A stretch of 42,375 nt of DNA from Lachnospiraceae bacterium (GCA_031280955.1 JAITGA010000034.1:1-42375); one strand, 5' to 3'; shown: positions 1 through 8,424, counted from the first letter of the stretch. Translations and numbers: made by a program. The notes: generated from the letters alone by a model not told the origin.

Positions 1-42
1 AGCGTATAGCTTCGTCAACTCCTCTTAATGTGCCAAAAGGCC

Positions 43-56
43 GTGCCTTAAGGCAC
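43..56. repeat. 14-bp perfect palindrome
   Basis: GTGCCTTAAGGCAC is self-complementary and lies about 80 bases downstream of the lipid kinase stop. No T-run follows on either strand, so it is a weak terminator candidate at best. The rest of positions 1-133 shows no gene. Confidence 0.4.
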
Positions 57-133
57 TAGTCATCGTCGTTTCCTTGCTCTACACAAAAATTCCTCGCAAA
101 TCTTTTGGCAAAGTTTAATCGTCGGAGCAATAA

Positions 134-1081
134 CTAGCACAAAAAGGTGAGCTTTGCTTGCTGACATTCCATTTTAATCATGCGGGTGGGGTCTTCGACC
201 TCGCCATCGGTATGTACCCACAAAAGGGCAGACACTTCAATGCGAATCGACCGACAACGATAGGAATCAATGCCGGGGAAGATGAAATGTTTACCCGAAA
301 AAGCCGTTGGCAAGGCGCATAAGAGGAATAGCCTTGGCAAACCGCCGACAATACAAATATCGAGCAATCCATCAGTATGGTCAGCGTCAGGGCAAAATTT
401 GAAACCACCACCCTCATATTTGTGAACCATAGCGGCGGCAAAGAGAAATTTTTTGTAATGAATAGGTTCTTTGTTTTCGTCTAAATAAATGTTGGCGGCA
501 ACTCTTTTGGCAAAGAGAAGTTGCTTTAAAGCTATCGCCAGATAGATGAGTTTGCCGAGTTTTACTTTGTTGAGTGCTTTTTTCAACTTGGAGGTAAGTA
601 CCTCGGCGCAGACAGCCGCATCAAAGCCGATTCCGCTGCTGACAGCAAAATACCGCCCCGGGCGTGAGTTATCATTGGCGAATGATATTGCTCCGATATC
701 CATCACCCGCCGTGTTTCGTCCGCTAGAATTACATCCAAAATCTCCATGATATCTTTGGGCAGTCCCAAATCACGCGCCATATCGTTACTTGAGCCGGTA
801 GGAATGTAGCCGATTTCGGCTCTGGCAAAATCCGCAACCCCTTGCAGAGTTTCATTGATAGTGCCATCGCCGCCGAGAATCACGATTTTGAGCGGTGGAC
901 GAGCAGGATCGCTGTTCCAGTTGCGGGTCAGTTCCTCAACATGCTTGGTGACGAAGCCCTCACGCTTGGAGAAATATACATCATATTCCACATTGCGGCG
1001 GATGAGTTCAGCCTCCAGCCGTCCCCACATCTTACGCCCCCGCCCGGATTTGGCGGCAGGATTGACAATGAAATGATACAT
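134..1081 (-). CDS. Diacylglycerol kinase family lipid kinase (YegS/DagK-like)
   Basis: This 315-residue protein is a soluble lipid kinase of the DAGK catalytic family, which phosphorylates diacylglycerol or a related lipid at the membrane using ATP. The N-terminus has the family opening (FIVNPAAKSGRG), and the nucleotide-binding GGDGT motif follows in VILGGDGTINE near residue 70. A second family motif, PTGSSNDMARDLG, lies near residue 95. Length fits the family (about 290-330). The ATG at 1081 is preceded by an AAGGAG ribosome binding site. It is transcribed divergently from glyA. Which lipid it uses cannot be read from the sequence; DgkB-type recycling of diacylglycerol from lipoteichoic acid synthesis is the usual role in Gram-positives. 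Confidence 0.9.
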   Translation of the reverse strand: MYHFIVNPAAKSGRGRKMWGRLEAELIRRNVEYDVYFSKREGFVTKHVEELTRNWNSDPARPPLKIVILGGDGTINETLQGVADFARAEIGYIPTGSSNDMARDLGLPKDIMEILDVILADETRRVMDIGAISFANDNSRPGRYFAVSSGIGFDAAVCAEVLTSKLKKALNKVKLGKLIYLAIALKQLLFAKRVAANIYLDENKEPIHYKKFLFAAAMVHKYEGGGFKFCPDADHTDGLLDICIVGGLPRLFLLCALPTAFSGKHFIFPGIDSYRCRSIRIEVSALLWVHTDGEVEDPTRMIKMECQQAKLTFLC

Positions 1082-1192
1082 AAAGATTCTCCTTTTCGTA
1101 AAATGACGCTCATGATGCCGATAGCAATAATAGAGTATTTTCCGTATTTTTGCGCAATTTACACCTCTTCATCAGCATGATGAACCATGACT

Positions 1193-1221
1193 AGTGTAAC
1201 TGATTGTCAGGATTATTACAA
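1193..1221 (-). promoter_or_regulatory. Predicted sigma-A promoter for the lipid kinase gene
   Basis: On the minus strand TTGTAA (1216-1221) is followed after 17 bases by TACACT (1193-1198), about 110 bases upstream of the ATG at 1081. The spacing is ideal and both boxes are near consensus. Confidence 0.5.
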
Positions 1222-1282
1222 GATAGTTATTCACGGACACTCCCCACTTCTTACAACATTTACTTTAATTTTGCCCAAGTTA

Positions 1283-1291
1283 TGGTATACT
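1283..1291 (+). promoter_or_regulatory. Extended -10 promoter for glyA
   Basis: TGGTATACT at 1283-1291 is an extended -10 element (TGn plus TATACT) about 50 bases upstream of the glyA ATG. The -35 region (around TTTAAT) is poor, as is common for extended -10 promoters. Confidence 0.5.
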
Positions 1292-1340
1292 GACGATAAA
1301 CAAGGTATTTATTTTAAGATTTACATTCGAGGGAACGATT

Positions 1341-2594
1341 ATGTACGATTATAATGAAGCAGTTATGCGGGAATTGACCGTGGCTGACCCTGAGATAGCA
1401 GAAGTAGTAGGCAAGGAACTGGAGCGGCAAAACCACCATGTCGAGCTTATCGCTTCGGAAAACTGGGTCAGTAAAGCAGTGATGGCAGCGATGGGCAGCC
1501 CTTTGACCAACAAATACGCTGAGGGATATCCGGGTAAGCGGTATTATGGCGGTTGTGATTGTGTCGATGAGGCGGAAACACTGGCGATTGAGCGGGCAAA
1601 GAAGTTATTTGGCTGTGAGTTTGCCAATGTCCAACCCCATTCCGGCGCACAAGCGAATTTGGCGGTTCAGTTCGCTGTTTGTGAACCCGGCGACACGATA
1701 ATGGGAATGGATTTGGCGCATGGCGGGCATTTGACCCACGGCAGTCCTGTCAATATTTCCGGCAAATACTTTCGCATCGTCTCATATGGTGTCGGTGATG
1801 ATGGCTTCATAGATTATGATGAACTGAGTCAAATTGCCATGAAAACACGTCCGAAGATGATTATTGCGGGAGCAACGGCGTATGCCCGTGCCATTGATTT
1901 TGCGAAGTTTCGTGCTGTTGCCGACCAAGTTGGTGCAGTTTTGATGGTTGATATGGCTCATATTGCCGGGTTGGTGGTTGCCGGTGTCCATCAAAGTCCG
2001 CTCCCTTATGCCGATGTTGTCACCTCCACGACCCACAAAACCATGCGCGGCCCTCGTGGCGGTCTGATTCTTGCTAATGCTGCTGCCGCCGAACGCTTCA
2101 ACTTCAACAAGGCGGTTTTCCCCGGTATTCAGGGCGGCCCGCTGATGCATACCATCGCTGCCAAAGCAGTCTGTTTTAAGGAAGCAATGAGTGATGATTT
2201 CAAGGTTTATCAACAAAATGTCGTTGCCAACGCCTGCGCCCTCTGCGATGGTTTGTTGGCACGAAAGATAAAGATTGTTTCCGGCGGTACTGACAATCAT
2301 TTGATGTTGGTTGACTTGACCGAGTTTGATTTGACGGGCAAAGTAGTGGAAAAATGGTTGGACAAAGCCTATATTACTGCCAATAAAAATACTATTCCCA
2401 ATGATCCGAAGTCGCCGTTTGTGACCAGTGGGATAAGGCTTGGCACACCTGCGGTTACGACTCGTGGCATGGGCAAAGCCGAGATGGATATCATCGCCGC
2501 CGCCATCACAGCGGTAATCCGTGAGCAAGAGGGCGGAATCGCTGCCGCTCGGGAAATGGTGAGTGAACTAACGCAGAAGTTTCCGCTTCCGTAG
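1341..2594 (+). CDS. glyA: Serine hydroxymethyltransferase
   Basis: GlyA is a cytoplasmic PLP enzyme that interconverts serine plus tetrahydrofolate with glycine plus 5,10-methylene-tetrahydrofolate, feeding one-carbon metabolism. The 417-residue length is typical. The protein shows the SHMT signatures [11 protein letters not shown] near residue 33, the [14 protein letters not shown] block, and the PLP-lysine motif [13 protein letters not shown] with the Schiff-base lysine at residue 233. The ATG at 1341 follows a GAGGG ribosome binding site. It appears to be monocistronic: the next 1.3 kb downstream is non-coding and repeat-rich. Confidence 0.98.
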   Translation: MYDYNEAVMRELTVADPEIAEVVGKELERQNHHVELIASENWVSKAVMAAMGSPLTNKYAEGYPGKRYYGGCDCVDEAETLAIERAKKLFGCEFANVQPHSGAQANLAVQFAVCEPGDTIMGMDLAHGGHLTHGSPVNISGKYFRIVSYGVGDDGFIDYDELSQIAMKTRPKMIIAGATAYARAIDFAKFRAVADQVGAVLMVDMAHIAGLVVAGVHQSPLPYADVVTSTTHKTMRGPRGGLILANAAAAERFNFNKAVFPGIQGGPLMHTIAAKAVCFKEAMSDDFKVYQQNVVANACALCDGLLARKIKIVSGGTDNHLMLVDLTEFDLTGKVVEKWLDKAYITANKNTIPNDPKSPFVTSGIRLGTPAVTTRGMGKAEMDIIAAAITAVIREQEGGIAAAREMVSELTQKFPLP

Positions 2595-2620
2595 TCAGGT
2601 AGAACTCAGACTGTGTATGT

Positions 2621-2872
2621 GATTGCAGTCTGACCAATCGGTGAAGAACAACCGATATGGTCAAGCCCTGTAATCTCATCCATTCTGAGAAGAATGACAG
2701 AAAAACATGTCACTCTTCTCGAGACGGACGAGATTACAGTCTGACCAATCGGTGAAGAACAACCGATATGGTCAAGCCCTGTAATCTCATCCTACTTGAG
2801 AAGAATGATAGAAAAACATGTCACTCTTCTCGAGATGCTTGAGATTACAGTCTGACCTGCAATCTCATCCTA
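2621..2872. repeat. 111-bp tandem repeat, two full copies plus a remnant, each with two palindromes
   Basis: Units run 2621-2731 and 2732-2842, and a shortened third copy occupies about 2843-2872. Each full unit holds a nested palindrome (outer arms GATTACAG/CTGTAATC, inner arms GACC/GGTC and ATCGGT/ACCGAT) and then a second hairpin (GAGAAGAATGACA pairing with TGTCACTCTTCTC). The remnant keeps the outer arms but lacks the inner palindrome. Unit 1 has GATTGCAG in the left arm, which still pairs through a G-U. The position just after glyA suggests an intergenic palindromic element; no coding frame is supported. Confidence 0.9.
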
Positions 2873-3022
2873 CCCTATACAATTTGTACACATTCACGCC
2901 ATATTATGTACAGATTGCACAAACACAATTTCTTTACCCTTTCTCAATCTACCACAAAACGAAAATTATTAGCACAAAAATGAAAAAAAGTAAAAAATTT
3001 TCGTAAATTTTGAAAAAAAGTG

Positions 3023-3050
3023 TTGACAAACATTTTTATAGTGTTATAAT
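3023..3050 (+). promoter_or_regulatory. Near-consensus sigma-A promoter with no following gene
   Basis: TTGACA (3023-3028) and TATAAT (3045-3050) are both perfect consensus hexamers separated by 16 bases, in AT-rich flanks. The next credible coding start on this strand is at 3933, so the promoter reads first into about 400 bases of structured non-coding sequence. Confidence 0.8.
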
Positions 3051-3056
3051 AAACCC

Positions 3057-3507
3057 ATAAACAGTTTCATTCATATAGATAAATTCTACGAAAAGGAGGA
3101 GTTTTAACACTAACTGATAGTCGGATTTTTCAAAAGTGAGTAAGATTGTTTACAACTGGTAAGGTCTGGCAGTATCGAGCGTGTTCGAGTATATCAGATA
3201 GAGTAACGAAGGTCATGAAGATGCCTGTTACCGGTACTAGAGTACCATGAAACGATGAAAGAAGTGACGCACAGACTTACCAAACTTCATATCGGATAAG
3301 CGAGCGGGAAGCCGCATATCCAAGAATCCAAGGGACGGAGGTTTAGACCATTGGACAAAGTAGTGTAGGAGCGGGTGTTGATGTCTATCGGCACCCGCTT
3401 CGAATGTGTGGTCACTCCGCCGCGGACGTTGAAAGTATTCAGCGTCCGCTTCGATTGTGTTCACTGATACTACGCCGGAAGAATGACACGCTTTTTTGTC
3501 ATTCTTC
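3057..3507 (+). ncRNA. Candidate structured non-coding RNA, unknown family
   Basis: The segment begins just after a consensus promoter and carries many paired elements: a long-range stem (3158-3168 with 3272-3281) enclosing GTAAC/GTTAC (3203-3207 with 3227-3231) and a perfect GGTAC-TAGA-GTACC hairpin (3233-3246). GGATA/TATCC (3294-3298 with 3317-3321) follows. Two similar hairpins come next (3371-3398 and 3422-3449), then a GAAGAATGAC/GTCATTCTTC stem with a T-rich loop (about 3478-3507). An AAGGAGG-like sequence at 3093-3099 has no start codon behind it. I saw no RNase P, tmRNA, 6S or T-box signature. It could alternatively be a mosaic of decayed palindromic repeats. Confidence 0.45.
3371..3470. 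repeat. Duplicated hairpin pair with compensatory stem changes
   Basis: Two copies start 51 bases apart. Copy 1 pairs GCGGGTG with CACCCGC and copy 2 pairs GCGGACG with CGTCCGC. The two differing base pairs change on both arms together, so pairing is kept. After each right arm comes the same tail (CTTCGAxTGTGT, then TCACT). The conserved tails show duplication, and the paired changes suggest selection for the stem. Confidence 0.75.
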
Positions 3508-3569
3508 GCACTAAGAACTTCGTAACGCAGTTTTGCGTTGCAAAACATGCGTGGCAAAGTTCGTGTGCT

Positions 3570-3607
3570 CTCATTGCGAGGCAGTTTTATCCGCCGAAGC
3601 AATCCAC
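3570..3607. repeat. Partial copy of the TCATTGCGAGG/GAAGCAATCCA palindromic element
   Basis: The segment holds TCATTGCGAGGCAGTTTTAT followed by GCCGAAGCAATCCAC, matching the left half of the complete element at 8286-8389. The right half is missing here. Confidence 0.75.
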
Positions 3608-3920
3608 TCAATTAAGACTGGATTCTACAATTACTCCACCATAGACAGCAGTATAGAATAACGAGTTCTTACATTATTTCAACATAGAGCCAAACAGTAA
3701 CTAAAATTTCCAACATTTTCTAAAAAATTAGTTTTTTTAGTGGCAAAAACACTAAATATAGTGTATGATATCTATATCTAGTGATTGGCGCATAGTTTAA
3801 CGATAGAAATTCGTTTCACCGTACTTGAATTATGAAGAGAAGACAGTACATGACCGGAGTTGAAACAATAAAAATATTTTATCCGAACCACAACGTTTCC
3901 AAGAGTAAAGTCTAACGAAA
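3608..3920. other. Non-coding upstream region of the GH3 gene
   Basis: This AT-rich stretch contains a small TAGTG/CACTA hairpin near 3737-3752 and repeated short AT words. I found no open reading frame with a ribosome binding site. No promoter stands out; transcription of the downstream gene may start here or read through from 3050. Confidence 0.4.
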
Positions 3921-3932
3921 AAGGAGCAAAGA

Positions 3933-5294
3933 GTGGAAGACAAAGACAAAAAAGACATAATTGATGACAAAAACGGACGGCGCATTTATCGGCGGCGACG
4001 GCGGATACGCAATCAAATTCTGGCGTATTTGGTGGCACTTTTGCTGGTGGCAGGTCTCGTGGTTGGGGTTGATTACGGAATAAAACTGGCGATGGAGCAG
4101 TACAGGGCATGGCAGGAAGCCGAAGAGGAAGAGCCGGAGCAGCCGCCGATTGATATAGTCGAGGAAGACCCGTACCCGGAAGACGAAGATGAAAATGGTG
4201 ATGGCGGCGAAGAAGAGGAAGAGCCGCCGGATGATGACCCTGTACCGCAGTTGTCAGAACTTGATATATTTGTGGAAGACAAGATAAATGAGATGTCGCT
4301 CGAACACAAGATAGCGGGGCTATTCTTCATCACTCCCGACAGCTTGACGGGAGCTTCCCCGGCAGTAAGAGCAGGGTCGGCAACCGAAGAGCGGATGCAG
4401 GAATACCCGGTCGGCGGCTTGATTTATTTTGCCGGCAACATCCAGTCACGAAACCAACTTACGGAAATGCTTGCCAATACTCGTTCTTATAGCCCTTATC
4501 CGATTTTTCTTGCCGTTGATGAAGAGGGTGGGAGTGTCGCGCGGATAGCACGGAGCAATCTCGCTGAAAATGTCGGCCCGATGGGTGATATTGGCGCAAA
4601 TGGCGATTTGGGAGCAGCTTTTGAAGCAGGGCAGACCATCGGCGAGTATCTGAGTGAACTTGGTTTTGATACCAATTTCGCTCCTGTTGCTGATGTCTTA
4701 GCTGATGCTGATAATCAGACAATCGGCAACCGTTCTTTCGGGACGGATGCCAGTATGGTGGCAGATATGGTTGCCGCTTTCATCGGCGGGGCAAAAGAGG
4801 CGGGCATCCGTACCAGTGCAAAGCACTTCCCCGGTCTGGGCGGCACGACTGTTGATACCCATGTCGGCATGGCGACTAGTGAGCGTACCCTCGAAGAGAT
4901 GCGCTCCTTTGAACTGTTGCCTTTCATTGCCGCGATTGAGTCGGGAGTTGAGTTCATCATGTTGGGGCATTTGCTTTTGCCTGCTATCAGCGGTGATGAC
5001 ACTCCCGCTTCACTATCTTCAATAATAGTTACTGACCTCTTGCGTGAAGAGCTGGGTTTTGGTGGTATTATTATTACCGATGCCCTCAATATGGGTGCTC
5101 TCAACGATTATGCATCTGCCGAAGCCAGTATTATCGCTATCAAAGCGGGTGTGGATATGCTTTTGATGCCGGCGAACTTTATCGAAGCTTATAATGGCTT
5201 ACTGGAAGCGGTGACGAGTGGTGAAATCAGCGAAGAGAGAATCAATGAATCACTGCGCCGCATTTTCCGGGTGAAGTACAGTATAGCAGATTGA
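3933..5294 (+). CDS. Membrane-anchored family 3 glycoside hydrolase (NagZ-like beta-N-acetylhexosaminidase)
   Basis: The enzyme is predicted to remove beta-linked N-acetylglucosamine from muropeptides or other glycans outside the membrane. The 453-residue protein has a lysine/arginine-rich cytoplasmic start, one membrane segment at about residues 28-47, and an acidic Glu/Pro/Asp-rich linker at about 58-105. A GH3 N-terminal TIM barrel follows. Visible motifs are KHFPGLGGTTVDTH with the Asp308/His310 dyad known as the acid/base in NagZ, and IITDALNMGAL with the likely nucleophile Asp383. The first His of the usual KHFPGHG is Leu here. The GTG start at 3933 follows AAGGAG. The stop lies inside a 20-bp palindrome. 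Confidence 0.88.
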   Translation: MEDKDKKDIIDDKNGRRIYRRRRRIRNQILAYLVALLLVAGLVVGVDYGIKLAMEQYRAWQEAEEEEPEQPPIDIVEEDPYPEDEDENGDGGEEEEEPPDDDPVPQLSELDIFVEDKINEMSLEHKIAGLFFITPDSLTGASPAVRAGSATEERMQEYPVGGLIYFAGNIQSRNQLTEMLANTRSYSPYPIFLAVDEEGGSVARIARSNLAENVGPMGDIGANGDLGAAFEAGQTIGEYLSELGFDTNFAPVADVLADADNQTIGNRSFGTDASMVADMVAAFIGGAKEAGIRTSAKHFPGLGGTTVDTHVGMATSERTLEEMRSFELLPFIAAIESGVEFIMLGHLLLPAISGDDTPASLSSIIVTDLLREELGFGGIIITDALNMGALNDYASAEASIIAIKAGVDMLLMPANFIEAYNGLLEAVTSGEISEERINESLRRIFRVKYSIAD

Positions 5295-5350
5295 GGTGTA
5301 TACACCTCAATCATGCTACTGCAGATTAAGGTGTATACACCTCAATCATG
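5287..5350. repeat. Two 35-bp direct repeats, each with a ~20-bp palindrome, between convergent genes
   Basis: TTGAGGTGTATACACCTCAA (5291-5310) is a perfect 20-bp palindrome, and a one-base variant (TTAAGG...) recurs at 5326-5345. Both are embedded in the same 35-bp context (GCAGATT...ATCATGCTAC). The first copy contains the TGA stop of the GH3 gene. The element lies between convergent genes and as RNA forms an 8-bp stem with a TATA loop. No T-run follows, so a bidirectional terminator is possible but unproven. Confidence 0.85.
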
Positions 5351-5360
5351 CTACACTTGA

Positions 5361-6989
5361 TTAACCGATGACTTCATCGACGACTCCGTCTTTCATACGG
5401 ATGATATAATCATAACGGCTTAGGTTTTCCTCGCTCAGATTATGGGTAATGGTTATCAACGTCAAATCCTTGATAGCGAGTAAGCTGTTTTCGATATCAA
5501 AAGCCGTCTGGGTGTCAATTGCCGAAGTTCCCTCATCAAGCACGAGTATCGGTTTGCCTTGGATAATTGCCCTGGCAACGGCGATTCGTTGTTTTTGACC
5601 ACCGGAGAAATTCGCTCCATTTTCATGGGCTATAGTAGCAAGCCCCTCAGGAAACTCGTTGATAAAACCAGAAACCCCGCTCAAATCAAGGGCATTTTGC
5701 AAATCGCTATCACTATATTCTTGATGCAGACAAATATTATCACGAATACTTTCGTTGAAGACATAGACATTTTGGTGAATCGAGGCAGAAAGCCCAGTCA
5801 AGCAGTCATAATCAAGCTCTTTTAACTCTTTGCCATCATAATACACCCCGCCCTGATAATCAGCGTAATAACCACAAAGCAATTTGACCAGCGTAGACTT
5901 TCCACAACCGTTTTTGCCAATTAGTGCGTATTTGCCGCCTTTGTGAAAATCAACAGTTGTTCCTTTCAGAACTTGCTTCGTTCCGTCATACGAAAAAGTG
6001 AGATTCTGCGCCGAGATACTTTTGCTGTGGGAGGGAGTAGCTGTTCCTATGAAATCCTCGCTTTCGTAATCAGCAAGCTCATTTAGCCGCTCAATTATCG
6101 GTTTTGCCCCTTTTAACTTGGGGAGGTTTTGGAAAATGATGGTAAGCGGTTGAAAAATCAAGCCTGTTGCCTGAGTCATGCCAATCATGACCCCGACGGT
6201 AATCCGTCCCGTAATGATGAACCATGCTGCCAGAAATATCACCCCGATTTGGATAAAAACCCCGAAAAACAGCGATACCATTTCATTTGCCGCCATTATT
6301 TTGTCAACGCCGTATTTGGCTTCGGTAGTATCACGGTTACTTTTGCCGAAACGTCCGGTGATATAGAGGGTCATCGCAAAAGATTTGATGACCTCGAAGC
6401 CGGAGAGCATATCCTTGGCGTGAATGGTAAAATCGGATAATTTGCCGGAAAAATACTCTTGTCTTTTTTGGATTGCATTGCCAAAGAGGCTTGGTACTAT
6501 CAACATCAGTAAAATAGAACCCAAAACGCAAATTGCCATGATGACATCGAAGTAAAACATCACCGCTATCGAGGCGATGAGCATTACCGAGAACTGGATA
6601 ATAACAAACAGCGGTTCAAGGAAGTTATCCTCAACGAGTTTGACATCATTGGTGAGAGCAGACAGATAGTCGGCGGTGTTTACTTTGTTGAAATCTGCAT
6701 AGTTTCGCTTGATGATTCCTGTGAATACTTTTTGGCGGATAGAGTTGATAATCACGCAGATGACCCGTTTATATGTCAGCATTGAAAAATACGTGATTAG
6801 GGAAAAAACAGCGAAATAACAAGCGGAGAAGAGTAACATTCCGAGGAAACCATCCCTGTCGCCGCCGACAGCCGCATCCATAATCCTTTGCAAAAGCACA
6901 GCGATGAAGGTGTTGATTAGCGACACCAGTACCCCCAGGAACACCGTGAGCGAGAATAATCCTTTGTGTTGTTTGATGTAGTAACCCAT
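5361..6989 (-). CDS. ABC exporter, fused permease and ATPase
   Basis: This 542-residue half-transporter has an N-terminal type-I exporter membrane domain (about residues 1-310, six hydrophobic segments) and a C-terminal ATPase. The ATPase shows Walker A (GKNGCGKST), the signature FSGGQKQR, Walker B (ILVLDEGTSAID) and an H-loop (TITHN). Such proteins usually dimerise to export peptides, lipids or drugs; the substrate here is unknown. The ATG at 6989 follows AGGAGG, 13 bases after the stop of the XRE regulator gene, so the two form an operon. The regulator may control the exporter. Confidence 0.92.
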   Translation of the reverse strand: MGYYIKQHKGLFSLTVFLGVLVSLINTFIAVLLQRIMDAAVGGDRDGFLGMLLFSACYFAVFSLITYFSMLTYKRVICVIINSIRQKVFTGIIKRNYADFNKVNTADYLSALTNDVKLVEDNFLEPLFVIIQFSVMLIASIAVMFYFDVIMAICVLGSILLMLIVPSLFGNAIQKRQEYFSGKLSDFTIHAKDMLSGFEVIKSFAMTLYITGRFGKSNRDTTEAKYGVDKIMAANEMVSLFFGVFIQIGVIFLAAWFIITGRITVGVMIGMTQATGLIFQPLTIIFQNLPKLKGAKPIIERLNELADYESEDFIGTATPSHSKSISAQNLTFSYDGTKQVLKGTTVDFHKGGKYALIGKNGCGKSTLVKLLCGYYADYQGGVYYDGKELKELDYDCLTGLSASIHQNVYVFNESIRDNICLHQEYSDSDLQNALDLSGVSGFINEFPEGLATIAHENGANFSGGQKQRIAVARAIIQGKPILVLDEGTSAIDTQTAFDIENSLLAIKDLTLITITHNLSEENLSRYDYIIRMKDGVVDEVIG

Positions 6990-7002
6990 GTTTGCCTCCT
7001 AT

Positions 7003-8121
7003 TTATTGATTTGCATTATCGTGTAGTTTTTGCAGCAGAGCCAAATATCTTGGTTGGTCATGAAGTACGGATAGTGATGGCAATGCCAACATGCTTTCAA
7101 TCATTCTTTGCTTCAGCATTTTTTCATTGTAAGGTATGGTAGAACCCAACTCACTGGACTCCAACCAGTTATCAACTGCCGAGAAGAAAGAGTCACCCTT
7201 GATTTTCAAAGGGAAAGTAAAGGTCAAGCACAAATCCGTATATAATTCGAGGAACTCAAAGGTCTTTTCATACATGCCTTGGCGGCAATATATTTCTGCA
7301 CCGAGTAAATATGTATTTGCAGTTTCGTTGACATCAAGGTCGGTAAGATTGAAAAGGCAAACCAAACCCATCAATCGGTCATGGGCAGTACGAGCAACTT
7401 CAAAGGAATTTTCGTAAGTCAAACCCACATATGTAAGGAGTGAGGTGACTAGCTGTATCAAATGCTCGTAGATACCGCATTGGGAGATTTCTTTGGCTTT
7501 TTCCGTATTTCCGGTAAGTGCGAATGCTTCGGAAATTAATTTGTCCTCGGCGATATTGCCGTGATGAAGTGACTCGCCGAGTAATGAAAATACTTCTTCC
7601 GCTTCTTTCAGCAAAAGGCAGCAAAAGCACTGTACATTGAGAGCTTGTTTGGCGAGTTGAGGGTTATTACTTTCAACAGCTACTCGTTTACAAAGTGATT
7701 TTGCCTTGTTTATCAGCTCTTCCCGCTCTTCATCTGCGGTAACAGACAGGGAGTGATTGAGAAGCAAGACTGCCATATGATAAAGCAGGGCAAAACAGGA
7801 ATAATACTTTTTGATGATTCCTCGGTACTCGACCATTACCTCAGCAAGGGGTTTGGTGGCAAATTCCGCTGACAGCTTCACGCAAAGTTTGTGGATATCC
7901 TCACGGGAAAGCTGCGGTGCATAGCTGAATAATTCATCAATGCTGATGTTGAAATACGCCGCCAACTGCGGCAGCAGGGTAATATCAGGAAAACTTTGCC
8001 CCTTTTCCCACTTAGAAACGGCGGCTTTCGACACGCCGATGTATTCCGCCAGTTCCTCTTGCTTGATACCTTTTTCCTGCCGCTTTTTTGCCAGTACCGC
8101 CGCTATCATGATTTCATTCAT
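7003..8121 (-). CDS. XRE-family transcriptional regulator with helical (TPR-like) C-terminal domain
   Basis: The N-terminus is a lambda-Cro-type helix-turn-helix (LAKKRQEKGIKQEELAEYIG and then VSKAAVSKWEKG) at about residues 6-62. The remaining 300 residues are alpha-helical and cysteine-containing, resembling the TPR-like ligand-sensing domains of peptide-responsive XRE regulators. I chose the ATG at 8121 because it has a GGAGGTG ribosome binding site, and the longer open frame back to 8235 would overlap a good promoter. This gives 372 residues. It is the first gene of the operon with the ABC exporter. Confidence 0.85.
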   Translation of the reverse strand: MNEIMIAAVLAKKRQEKGIKQEELAEYIGVSKAAVSKWEKGQSFPDITLLPQLAAYFNISIDELFSYAPQLSREDIHKLCVKLSAEFATKPLAEVMVEYRGIIKKYYSCFALLYHMAVLLLNHSLSVTADEEREELINKAKSLCKRVAVESNNPQLAKQALNVQCFCCLLLKEAEEVFSLLGESLHHGNIAEDKLISEAFALTGNTEKAKEISQCGIYEHLIQLVTSLLTYVGLTYENSFEVARTAHDRLMGLVCLFNLTDLDVNETANTYLLGAEIYCRQGMYEKTFEFLELYTDLCLTFTFPLKIKGDSFFSAVDNWLESSELGSTIPYNEKMLKQRMIESMLALPSLSVLHDQPRYLALLQKLHDNANQ

Positions 8122-8172
8122 AAACACCTCCGCCAAGGGAATATAATATTCTTCAAATGTGTTATATGTATA

Positions 8173-8201
8173 TTTATAATGTAAATAAGAGACAAATGCA
8201 A
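8173..8201 (-). promoter_or_regulatory. Predicted promoter of the XRE regulator-ABC exporter operon
   Basis: On the minus strand TTGCAT (8196-8201) and TATAAA (8173-8178) are separated by 17 bases. This leaves a leader of about 45 bases before the ATG at 8121 and rules out the longer start at 8235. Confidence 0.65.
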
Positions 8202-8285
8202 AGGAGTAATAGTTGATTTTTGTGGAGGCAATCAACTGATGGTTGACGGTGTGGGTTCAGGCTCATGACGAAATGCCACGTCTTC

Positions 8286-8389
8286 GTCATTGCGAGGCAG
8301 TTTTATATGCCGAAGCAATCCACAAGTCATGTAATACATGGATTGCTTCGTAAGAAATGCGAAAAACTGCATTCCTTCCTCGCGATGAC
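8286..8389. repeat. Complete 104-bp palindromic element (MITE-like)
   Basis: The element begins GTCATTGCGAGG and ends CCTCGCGATGAC, with inner arms CGAAGCAATCCA and TGGATTGCTTCG (perfect 12-bp inverted repeat) around a short TCATGTAATACATG centre. A further arm pair, CAGTTTT/AAAACTG, is also present. It encodes no protein. Related copies are at 3570-3607 and 38674-38774. Elements opening with TCATTGCGAGG are known in many bacterial genomes as non-autonomous dispersed repeats. Confidence 0.88.
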
Positions 8390-8395
8390 AAAACC

Positions 8396-8424
8396 TTGTT
8401 TAATCAACGTAAATATGCTATGAT
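8396..8424 (+). promoter_or_regulatory. Predicted promoter of the first glycan operon
   Basis: TTGTTT (8396-8401), a 17-base spacer and TATGAT (8419-8424), preceded by an extended -10 TGC. It lies immediately after the palindromic element and about 60 bases before the GTG of the first glycosyltransferase. Confidence 0.7.

Noticed and set aside
1782..2528. 248-codon open frame antisense to glyA
   Set aside because: It lies fully inside a certain gene, has no ribosome binding site and no recognisable motif; it is a codon-bias shadow.
2621..2872. CRISPR-like array
   Set aside because: The whole 111-bp unit repeats, with no unique spacers and only two full copies.
2818..3006. 62-codon plus-strand frame after the 111-bp repeats
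   Set aside because: It starts inside a repeat hairpin with no ribosome binding site and low-complexity content.
3057..3507. Known RNA families (RNase P, tmRNA, 6S, SRP, T-box)
   Set aside because: None of their conserved sequence blocks was found by reading; a covariance search could overturn this.
3237..3611. 124-codon minus-strand frame in the non-coding region
   Set aside because: It runs through the hairpins and the palindromic element, has no ribosome binding site and reads like translated repeats.
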